64,000 nucleotides of DNA from an uncultured Oscillospiraceae bacterium (GTDB lineage: Bacteria; Bacillota; Clostridia; Oscillospirales; Acutalibacteraceae), in assembly GCA_900546265.1 (NCBI GenBank), contig URCA01000003.1, positions 1 to 64,000 on the forward strand. Direction: 5' to 3'. Under the pieces are notes generated by a model. It was given only the letters and a program-made list of their open reading frames with translations, was not told the DNA's origin and did no database searches. Below are positions 57,357 through 64,000 of this stretch, one piece after another. How positions within the stretch are numbered: the stretch's first letter is position 1; each line of letters starts with the position of its first letter. Both the position numbers and the translations under genes were made by a program.

Positions 57357-59605
57357 GCTATCTCGGTGTGTACGACAGGACGATCTTCTATAATCCTGCC
57401 AGCAAATACTGTATCATCAGTGTGAAAACCTCCGACCAAAGTATCCCCCAGCAGGCCAGAAGTGCATATAAGCACCGCGACCACCTGATCCGTTTTGTGG
57501 CGGTGGGATACGAACTGCCCCGTACCGATAAGGTCAGTATGCGTCTTGACGGAGAGTGGCAGAACGGAAAACACGGTTATCAGCTTCAGGTTCAGCAGTG
57601 CGAAGAAATTGTGCCGCAGACCAAAGCTGGTGTCCAAGGATATCTTTCTTCCTGTTTAGTAGGCGTAGGAGAAAAAACAGCCGAGCTGATTGTCGGCCGT
57701 TTTGGAGCGGACGCATTGAAGGTGCTGGAAAACGAGCCGGAGCGATTGCTGGAAATCCGCGGCATCACGCCTGATAAACTGGAGGACATTAAAGCCTCCT
57801 ATGTGGGAAGCCGGTGCATTCGTGATTTGATGATCCTCTTATCGCCATTCCAAATAACTCCGGTTACCGCTATGAAGATTTATGAACATTTCGGCGCCAA
57901 GAGCGTAGATATTTTGCGCAGCAACCCCTACAAGCTGTGCCAGGTATCCGGCTTTAGATTTAAGCGCGTCGATGCCATCGTCCGGAAAGGCGATACGCCG
58001 ATGAATTCCCCCATGCGGATCCACGGAGCAATTTATGCCGCACTGGACGCCCAGCGGAGTGAGAACGGCCATCTGTATCTTGAAACGGATGCGCTGAGGA
58101 AAACATCCCTGCAACTACTCAACGATAAACTGCCTCTCCCTCAGATGCGCGTAACCCCCGGAGAAATTGAAAATGTCCTGGAAAACATGATTCTTCAGGG
58201 AGAAGTCGTCAGCAGCAGCGGAAATATCTATCAGCTTCCCTGCTTCACTCGGGAGGATGAAACGGCAAGACAGATTGCACGGCTCATTTCCGAACCGCCG
58301 CAGCATTTCGATGTAGTTTCGGCACTGGAACATATCCGCAGCAACATGGGAATACCTCTGTCGCAGAGACAGAGCGAAGCCGTGTATATGGCGTTCCGGC
58401 ATAACCTGTCCATCGTGACCGGCCCTCCCGGAACCGGTAAAACCACCATCCTGCGGGCAATTATCGAAGTGTTCAAGCATCTGTTCCCAGAAAGCAAAAT
58501 CATGCTGGCAGCGCCCACCGGACGCGCCAGCCGCCGTATGGTGGAGAGCACAGGCGTCGAAGCCAAAACGCTTCACAGCCTTTTGGGGCTTGTCGGAGAA
58601 GATATGGAATTCGGCAAAAAAAGCCGTAAAGAACCACTGGACGCAGGCCTTATCATCATTGACGAGACTTCGATGGTAGATATGTGGCTTGCCCGCCAAT
58701 TTTTTGGACGCGTTGAGCCAGGGACAAAAGTTGTCCTGGTAGGCGACGTCGATCAGCTGCAAAGCGTCGGCGCCGGCGATGTGTTTCGGGAGATGATTGA
58801 CTGCGGGATTATCCCGGTCACCATACTCGATGAAATCTTCCGGCAAAAGGAAGGGAGTATGATTGCGAGAAACGCCAAACGCATAAACGAGGACAACACC
58901 GGCCTGGATTTTCAGTACGACATTGAAAACGGCGAATTTGTGTTTGTAAAAGCCAAAACTCAGGAGGAAGCGGCCGACGACATCAGCCGTATCTTCTGCG
59001 AACTGGTAAACCGCTACGGCATTGAGCATGTGCAAATTCTGTCCCCCTTCCGTTCGGAGGGGCTGGCCTCTTCCGATCAGCTGAACCGGACGATCCGGGA
59101 AATCGTCAATCCCATACAGGGTGACCTTCCCGATTTGAAGGTCGGCGGGAACTACTTCCGGCTGAACGACAAGGTGATGCAGAACAAGAACAACGGAAAG
59201 GTGTCAAACGGCGACATCGGATTTATCCGTAAAATCGACCGTAACGAAAACAACGAACTGAAGGTAACGATTGCCTTTTCAGAATCCCGCATTGTCGAAT
59301 ATGGCATGGAAGAAATGGAACATATGGAACTGGCCTATGCCACCACCATCCATAAAGCGATGGGCAGCGAGTACGACATCGTAATCCTGCCGGTTATCCG
59401 GAACCATATGCGGATGCTGCAACGCAACCTTGTCTATACGGCTGTTACCCGTGCGCGGGAAAAAGTCGTACTGGTCGGCCAAAAATGGGTGCTGTTCCAA
59501 GCCATTCACAAAACCGCCGACAAGCGCAACACGATGCTTGGAGAGCGAATCTGTAAATATGCAAAGTCCTTCGCCAAACAACAGGAACTAAAAAATGCCA
59601 GTTGA
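57353..59605 (+). CDS. RecD2/TraA-like superfamily 1 DNA helicase
   Basis: 750 residues from ATG 57353. The N-terminal ~330 residues contain an OB-like region and helix-hairpin-helix repeats (GVGEKTAELIVGRFGADAL, LEIRGITPDKLEDIKASY). The helicase core follows: Walker A GPPGTGKTT (from residue 357), AAPTGRASRRM, Walker B GLIIIDETSMVD, VLVGDVDQLQSVGAGDV, and the C-terminal TTIHKAMGSEYD and YTAVTRAREKV. It is a 5'-3' DNA helicase of the RecD2 type, working with the YqaJ nuclease in processing the element's DNA. Confidence 0.9.
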   Translation: MSYLGVYDRTIFYNPASKYCIISVKTSDQSIPQQARSAYKHRDHLIRFVAVGYELPRTDKVSMRLDGEWQNGKHGYQLQVQQCEEIVPQTKAGVQGYLSSCLVGVGEKTAELIVGRFGADALKVLENEPERLLEIRGITPDKLEDIKASYVGSRCIRDLMILLSPFQITPVTAMKIYEHFGAKSVDILRSNPYKLCQVSGFRFKRVDAIVRKGDTPMNSPMRIHGAIYAALDAQRSENGHLYLETDALRKTSLQLLNDKLPLPQMRVTPGEIENVLENMILQGEVVSSSGNIYQLPCFTREDETARQIARLISEPPQHFDVVSALEHIRSNMGIPLSQRQSEAVYMAFRHNLSIVTGPPGTGKTTILRAIIEVFKHLFPESKIMLAAPTGRASRRMVESTGVEAKTLHSLLGLVGEDMEFGKKSRKEPLDAGLIIIDETSMVDMWLARQFFGRVEPGTKVVLVGDVDQLQSVGAGDVFREMIDCGIIPVTILDEIFRQKEGSMIARNAKRINEDNTGLDFQYDIENGEFVFVKAKTQEEAADDISRIFCELVNRYGIEHVQILSPFRSEGLASSDQLNRTIREIVNPIQGDLPDLKVGGNYFRLNDKVMQNKNNGKVSNGDIGFIRKIDRNENNELKVTIAFSESRIVEYGMEEMEHMELAYATTIHKAMGSEYDIVILPVIRNHMRMLQRNLVYTAVTRAREKVVLVGQKWVLFQAIHKTADKRNTMLGERICKYAKSFAKQQELKNAS

Positions 59606-59672
59606 TTTGAGGATGCCCGTGCAGAAAAAAGAGCCGGTGTCCCGTATTTATTTTTGAAAGGAGCTTCTATCT

Positions 59673-60653
59673 ATGAGTGCAAATGATAATGGAGTCATGC
59701 GTAATTTTCAGCCCGTCGTGGCAGAAGGCAATCTTGTCCCGAACTTTGACCCGCTGAAACTGCTTGTTTCAACGCCGGACGGACCAAAGCTTGCTCTGCC
59801 GTATAAAAAACTGTGGTTTCATAAAAAGCACCTGAATGGCCGGATCAAGCTCTCGCCTCTGAGAATTACCGACCAGCTTGCCATCATTGAGGCCAGCGTG
59901 TTTTTTGACCGGGGAGATCCCGAACCAGCGACAAGCTATATTGTTGAAAAGAAAAAGGACGACGTCCCGCGAGGCCGGTATATCGAAGCCGCACAGGACG
60001 CAGCCATTGAGCAGGCGTTGTCCAATGCGGGATTCGATATACAGTTTGTACCTGTGCGGCATCCCAATCAGCCGGGCGAAAATATAAAAGCGGCACAACC
60101 GCCCGAACCTGTATCAAAACCCTCTTCTGTTAAGGCCGGCATATCTCCAAAGACCGCCGCTCCTTCTCAGGAAGAGAAACGGGCGGATTCTGCAATAGCG
60201 GTAGAGAAACCTGCCGCGCCGGCAGAAACACCGGCCACGGCTGTTCCTGAAGAACTACCGAAACAGGAAGCTGCTCCCGTTTTGCCCTTGTCTATGGTAA
60301 AGGAAACCGCAGCCGAACCTCCGGTACAGGAAGCGCCTCCCCAAGTAGATGACTTTGAAGAAATCCTCTGGGAGGAGACGGCACAGGATACCCCTGTGGC
60401 TCCTGCTGTCCCTGCTGCTCCTGCCTACACATCAGATACGCCGGTTGATACCATCCTGTCGCTCATGACTTTGGAAGAAGCCAGAAGCTACATAGTTAAG
60501 GAAGGGGCCTGCAGCGGCTGGACGCTGGCGCAGGTGGAGGAACGCCGCCCGGCAAGCCTGAAATTCTACGTGAACGGTTATTCCGGGAGAGATAATATCC
60601 TGCGTGCCGGCGCCAAACTGCTGCTGTCTGACACGCAAGCAAAAGCGAGCTGA
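59673..60653 (+). CDS. Unknown protein with possible ssDNA-annealing-like N-domain
   Basis: 326 residues (AAAGGAGC site). Residues ~1-130 are a compact domain: WFHKKHLNGRIKLSPLRITDQLAIIEASVF, then GRYIEAAQDAAIEQALSNAGFDIQF. The AAQDAAIxxALSNAGF pattern recalls the AQTxAIGRALxxxGxG motif of ERF/Rad52-like single-strand annealing proteins, a resemblance made by eye only. Residues ~130-255 are a Pro/Ala/Glu-rich linker. The last ~70 residues form a small domain (TILSLMTLEEARSYIVKEGACSGWTLAQVEERRP). An annealing partner for YqaJ would fit this position. Confidence 0.6.
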   Translation: MSANDNGVMRNFQPVVAEGNLVPNFDPLKLLVSTPDGPKLALPYKKLWFHKKHLNGRIKLSPLRITDQLAIIEASVFFDRGDPEPATSYIVEKKKDDVPRGRYIEAAQDAAIEQALSNAGFDIQFVPVRHPNQPGENIKAAQPPEPVSKPSSVKAGISPKTAAPSQEEKRADSAIAVEKPAAPAETPATAVPEELPKQEAAPVLPLSMVKETAAEPPVQEAPPQVDDFEEILWEETAQDTPVAPAVPAAPAYTSDTPVDTILSLMTLEEARSYIVKEGACSGWTLAQVEERRPASLKFYVNGYSGRDNILRAGAKLLLSDTQAKAS

Positions 60654-60692
60654 CTTCCTTTCTGAAAATCCATTTGGAAAGGGGGTCGGTTT

Positions 60693-62390
60693 ATGGGCCA
60701 GACACAGGATTTTCCCTTTGACATTGAGGACATTACCGAGCTGCTGCGTCTGCGGATTCGCAGGCGCTGTGCAGACGGCGTTTATACCGACTGCCCGTTC
60801 TGCGGGGACAATCGGGGCAAAATGAAGGTCAGCTATGTCAAGAATGTCTGGCGCTGCAATTATTGCGGTGAGAGCGGCGGTATGCTGAAGCTCTATGCCA
60901 AAGCAAGGGGCATTACAACATCGGAGGCTTATCGGAAAATCTGCGACGCCATTCAAAACGGCGCCTGTTTTCCCGTCGGCCTTCCGTCCAATCCCAAAAA
61001 AGAAAAGCGCCAGGAAATCCCTCAATCTGCCCGTGCGAAAAATCCTGTGATTCACCATACGCTTTCCGGGCTGCTCGGACTGCTCAAGCTGTCCGAGCGG
61101 CACCGGGAGCATCTGCGCACTGTCCGCGGGCTGACCGATGAACAGATTGATCGGCTGGGATATAAAAGCACCCCGCCCTTTTATCTATGCGGGAAGCTGG
61201 CAAACCAGCTAATCGCCCAGGGCTATACGGTGGAAGGTGTTCCGGGATTTTATCAGAAAAACGGCAAGTGGACGGTAAATTTCTCCACGATAACCGCCGG
61301 CTTTCTGATTCCCGTGCGCGGCATCGACGGCATGATACATGGCTGCCAGATTCGTTTGGACATACCGCTGAAAAATGACAACGACCCGCCGGAGAAAGAG
61401 GGAGCCAAATACATCTGGCTTTCCTCCGGCAGCAAGCCGATGGGCGTCAGTTCCGGAAGCCCGGTGCATTTTGTCGGCGATCCGTTTGCACGGGTGGTAT
61501 ATGTTACGGAGGGATTTCTGAAAGCGGATGTGTCCCACTGTCTGTCGGGCCGTACCTTTGCGGCGACAGCCGGGGCCAACAATACGGAGCCATTAAAGCT
61601 ATTGTTTCCCCTGCTGGCCGCCAACGGCACAGAGATGATTGTGGAAGCGGAAGACATGGATAAATACCGCAACGAGCAGATCTACGCAGGCGCTTCTAAA
61701 GTCAGCCAAATTGCAAAAACGGCTGGAATGGAATGCAGGCGGCTGACATGGAACCCCAATTATAAGGGATTTGACGACTGGCAGCTTGCCATCAAACAAA
61801 AATCAGAAAGAAGGGCTGAACGAATGAATTTCAAGACACGTTTTTTGTATGGGCTGTGTGATTTCGACGCCATCGACGAAGAGATTGCCGCATGGCACGA
61901 AGCGCCGGAGCAAACCGAAACTCTGGAAGAACGGCTGGGTTTTACCAATGAGGAGCAGTCTCTATTCATAAAAGGTGAGGAGGAAACGCTTCTCAAAATG
62001 CTTCTTGCACAGCGCCGTCAACAGGCTTTCCGGATTTACCAGCTCCGGCTGGACGAGGAACACCCTACCGTCCCTTTTGCCTTTGGCGGCATCGAGGCGC
62101 TGCATAAAGCCGGCTTTGAACGGCCTTCGGCGGCCGAATACAACCGGGTATACGACGGCGTGCTGTTCTATATTTCCGGTGAGGATAAACAACACCGGCT
62201 CAAGCGCATTTTCGAGCAGTACAACGACGATTTGCCGGATGGCTATCCCGGCAGGAGTATCGCTCCCTCAGATGTCATTGAGCTTTATGACGATGAGAAC
62301 CGGCGTTATTACTACTGCGATACGGACGGCTTCTGTCCGGTGAAATTTTCGCCGATGCTGGCAAAGCCACTCAAGCAAGACAAAGAATAA
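60693..62390 (+). CDS. CHC2 zinc-finger primase/toprim-like protein fused to a YodL domain
   Basis: 565 residues (AAAGGGGG site). Residues 34-58 form a DnaG-type zinc ribbon (CPFC-x17-CNYC). Residues ~140-360 resemble the toprim-like DUF3854 domain of mobile-element primases (FLIPVRGIDGMIHGCQIRLD, VYVTEGFLKADVSHCL, MIVEAEDMDKYRN). A helical spacer (~375-445) follows. The C-terminus (~450-550) matches the YodL-type domain: FRIYQLRLDEEHPTVPFAFGGIEAL, YDGVLFYISGEDK and APSDVIELYDD. It probably primes or supports replication of the element. The YodL part is often a separate gene in related elements. Confidence 0.83.
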   Translation: MGQTQDFPFDIEDITELLRLRIRRRCADGVYTDCPFCGDNRGKMKVSYVKNVWRCNYCGESGGMLKLYAKARGITTSEAYRKICDAIQNGACFPVGLPSNPKKEKRQEIPQSARAKNPVIHHTLSGLLGLLKLSERHREHLRTVRGLTDEQIDRLGYKSTPPFYLCGKLANQLIAQGYTVEGVPGFYQKNGKWTVNFSTITAGFLIPVRGIDGMIHGCQIRLDIPLKNDNDPPEKEGAKYIWLSSGSKPMGVSSGSPVHFVGDPFARVVYVTEGFLKADVSHCLSGRTFAATAGANNTEPLKLLFPLLAANGTEMIVEAEDMDKYRNEQIYAGASKVSQIAKTAGMECRRLTWNPNYKGFDDWQLAIKQKSERRAERMNFKTRFLYGLCDFDAIDEEIAAWHEAPEQTETLEERLGFTNEEQSLFIKGEEETLLKMLLAQRRQQAFRIYQLRLDEEHPTVPFAFGGIEALHKAGFERPSAAEYNRVYDGVLFYISGEDKQHRLKRIFEQYNDDLPDGYPGRSIAPSDVIELYDDENRRYYYCDTDGFCPVKFSPMLAKPLKQDKE

Positions 62391-62472
62391 GGCTTTATAG
62401 CCAAACAAAATCAAAGGCGCTGTATGGGGACTTCTCATGCAGTGCCTTCATTTTTTGAAAGGAGTATCCACT

Positions 62473-63315
62473 ATGGGATTTTTTTCAAATCTGAACATGG
62501 TACAGGAGAGCGACCGGGAACAGGCCGCTGTCTTTCAGGCGGAGATGCCTGAACCGAAGAACCAACCGGTGCAGGCTGTGCCGTCCACAGATACGGCAGA
62601 CGGTATGACAGCAGCGCCGCCATCGGCTGAAGCTTCAAAGCCGGCTGAGAAAGAAAAAACTCAGCCCGAGCAGGCCGAAGAAGAAAAGCGCAAAGCGCAC
62701 GAGGAGGCTGAAGCCAAACGGAAAGCCGAGTGGGAAGAAAACCAGCGCAAGCGCAAGGAAAAGGAACGGCTCGAATGGGAAAAGGCGATTGCCATGGACA
62801 ACGACACGCTGATCGCCACATCGGTTAAACGGCTGGGAGATGCCACCGAACGTCTTACACGAAGAAACATGAAACTGTGCGTTACCGAATATGTGCAAAC
62901 CCTGTGCTATGAGGACATGGCTTTTGCCAGGCTGGTGATGCATCCCCGCAAGAGCATGATTAACTGCTTCCATTTTATTAACCGTAAGGCACGGGAGTAT
63001 CTGGGAAAAGAGATGAAGGACAATGATGAAAAACCGATGGCCGGCGGTTATGGCGGGGACGTACCCGACGAGCTGTGCTATCAGTGGGCAGAAGAGTATT
63101 TCCGTGATCTGGACGTTAAAGAGGACAAAACAGACGAAGACGAAAAATTTGTCCCCAGACCATACCGTGGTATTTCCTCCACGCCGAAGAAAAAGGCGGA
63201 GAAGAAAAAGCCGCAATCTGTGAAAAAAGAGAAGCCAAAGGAACCGGAGCAGTTGTCTATGGATAACCAGATTACCCTGGACAGCTTTCTCCAACCGGAG
63301 AAAATGGCCGGCTAA
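62473..63315 (+). CDS. PcfK-like mobile element protein
   Basis: 280 residues from ATG 62473 (GAAAGGAG site). A long, very charged Glu/Lys/Ala region (residues ~45-105) is probably coiled coil. The PcfK-like core follows: DNDTLIATSVKRLGDATERLTRRNMKLCVTEYVQTLCYEDMAFARLVMHPRKSMINCFHFINRKAREYL, then DELCYQWAEEYFRDLD. The C-terminus has Lys-rich segments and ends with QITLDSFLQPEKM, resembling a short PIP/clamp-binding-like motif. PcfK occurs with PcfJ in conjugative elements; the exact role is unknown. Confidence 0.85.
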   Translation: MGFFSNLNMVQESDREQAAVFQAEMPEPKNQPVQAVPSTDTADGMTAAPPSAEASKPAEKEKTQPEQAEEEKRKAHEEAEAKRKAEWEENQRKRKEKERLEWEKAIAMDNDTLIATSVKRLGDATERLTRRNMKLCVTEYVQTLCYEDMAFARLVMHPRKSMINCFHFINRKAREYLGKEMKDNDEKPMAGGYGGDVPDELCYQWAEEYFRDLDVKEDKTDEDEKFVPRPYRGISSTPKKKAEKKKPQSVKKEKPKEPEQLSMDNQITLDSFLQPEKMAG

Positions 63316-63332
63316 ACAAAGGAGTGTTATTG

Positions 63333-63878
63333 ATGATTGCATACAAAGCGTTTCGCCCTGGACTAATATGCCGGGGCTACCAGTTTGTCATGGGCTTAAA
63401 TGTCACCGATAAGGCAAATTGTGCAAGAAACGGATTTCATTCGGCGGAAAATCCTTTGGATTGCCTGTCGTATTATCCTTTTGAAGACTCGGAATTTTAC
63501 CTGGTGGATGCCGGCGGCGATATTGACGAGGATAACACGGATTCTAAAATTTCCTGTACGGAGCTGCGGATTCTCAAGCAGCTCAGTCAGAAGGAATTGT
63601 TCCTGCACGCCCTGGCCTATATGGTGGATCACCCGCATCGGAAATGGAGCAGTCATGTGACAGCGGATCGTGTCCATGCGAATGGCGGTTATGCCGTTGT
63701 GCGCGGCCCCGACCCCCTTGCCTGCGGAAGCATCGGTGATTATCTTGCGTTTGCCAAAGAAGACCCGGCAAGCGGAAAGATAGAGCAAATCGCCTTTGCA
63801 CAGGTGGACGGGAAAGTTCTACTTCCGGGCGTATGGTATGATGTAAATTTTGAGAAAAGGACGGTAGGTATATTTTGA
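63333..63878 (+). CDS. DUF7666-like mobile-element protein
   Basis: 181 residues from ATG 63333 (AAAGGAG). The N-terminal half has the pattern YKAFRPGLICRGYQFVMGLN, CARNGFHSAENPLDCLSYYP and EFYLVDAGGDIDEDNTDSKISCTELRILKQL, which I associate with DUF7666. No catalytic motif is evident. It lies between the PcfK-like and PcfJ-like genes and its stop overlaps the next start (TTGA), so the three are coupled. Confidence 0.7.
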   Translation: MIAYKAFRPGLICRGYQFVMGLNVTDKANCARNGFHSAENPLDCLSYYPFEDSEFYLVDAGGDIDEDNTDSKISCTELRILKQLSQKELFLHALAYMVDHPHRKWSSHVTADRVHANGGYAVVRGPDPLACGSIGDYLAFAKEDPASGKIEQIAFAQVDGKVLLPGVWYDVNFEKRTVGIF

Positions 63879-64000
63879 AGAAAGCTGACTTATTAAAAAT
63901 GGACCGGCTGACAGCCACGCCGGATATGATGCGGCGCGCTATGAGTGATACACCTGTAACGGTTACGGGCTACCGGGAAACGCGAGACCAGTACAAGTAC
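63875..64000 (+). CDS. PcfJ-like protein, 5' end only (truncated by the window)
   Basis: A TTG at 63875 overlaps the preceding stop and opens MKKADLLKMDRLTATPDMMRRAMSD..., 42 codons to the edge. This N-terminus and the position after pcfK fit PcfJ-like proteins of conjugative elements. The start codon is chosen by overlap and homology to that pattern; no strong ribosome binding site is seen. Confidence 0.55.
   Translation, partial: MKKADLLKMDRLTATPDMMRRAMSDTPVTVTGYRETRDQYKY

Larger units (their letters stand above)
53649..64000. mobile_element. Left part of an integrative (probably conjugative) element
   Basis: Integrase and excisionase genes face left near the boundary, and the remaining genes form a plus-strand operon of DNA-processing functions: YqaJ exonuclease, RecD-like helicase, CHC2 primase/YodL fusion, PcfK and PcfJ-like. 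GC drops relative to the chromosome to the left. The left end must lie between 53649 and the integrase stop at 53862. The right end, relaxase and T4SS genes are outside the window, so conjugative ability is inferred. No tRNA gene is seen at the junction. Confidence 0.85.

Overview
The window looks like chromosome of a high-GC anaerobic Clostridia, probably a gut Oscillospiraceae or relative. The supporting features are a eukaryote-like prolyl-tRNA synthetase, a Thr T-box on thrS, a Na+-translocating decarboxylase beta/gamma pair, an [FeFe]-hydrogenase-like sensory module, a BMP-family nucleoside transporter, PaaK paired with an ACT protein, and Gram-positive-type promoters and ribosome binding sites. 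Genus assignment is inference. Two stretches have visibly lower GC: about 6.8-11.5 kb, and 53.65 kb to the right edge. The second is the left part of an integrative element.

Layout. 1-4.8 kb (minus): an arginine operon argG - alpha/beta hydrolase - argH - argC - small membrane protein, with an ArgR-like palindrome upstream. 5.2-6.8 kb: a Na+/phosphate cotransporter. 6.8-11.5 kb: an AT-rich island with a large secreted protein (DNRLRE-like, ricin-like and CHAT/caspase-like regions), a lipoprotein, and a divergent small-protein/XRE pair. 11.5-13.9 kb (minus): serC-serA. 14.0-17.7 kb (plus): a regulatory cassette DRTGG - RsbW-like ATPase - group C-like [FeFe]-hydrogenase homologue - DRTGG - small membrane protein - PHP phosphoesterase, followed by a 330-bp array of hairpins. 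18.2-22.2 kb: an Old-Yellow-Enzyme/2-enoate-reductase-like flavoprotein with both subunits of an aconitase X. 22.4-23.4 kb: a polysaccharide deacetylase.

23.5-28.9 kb (minus): xpt and a four-gene nucleoside ABC transporter, a purine salvage unit. 29.2-34.4 kb (minus): class II aldolase, T-box-controlled thrS, FucO and MntP. 34.7-37.8 kb: galM, then paaK-ACT. 38-42 kb (minus): two Gfo/Idh/MocA oxidoreductases and two TIM-barrel sugar isomerases, divergent from an AraC regulator. 43-46.7 kb: two cyclophilins flanking a Cys-rich protein, then proS, whose 3' end is tandemly duplicated. 46.7-48.1 kb: an OadG/OadB pair. 48.6-53.6 kb: a small membrane protein, an AraC regulator divergent from an alpha-L-fucosidase, ilvD, and an anchored protein of unknown function.

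53.65-64.0 kb: the left end of an integrative, probably conjugative, element. It has tyrosine integrase, Tn916-type excisionase, a strong promoter inside a palindrome with a structured leader, then a plus-strand operon: small basic protein, YqaJ exonuclease, RecD-like helicase, unknown protein, a CHC2-primase/YodL fusion, PcfK, a DUF7666-like protein and the start of a PcfJ-like gene. No conjugation (T4SS) genes are reached before the window ends. No rRNA, tRNA or CRISPR array was recognised.
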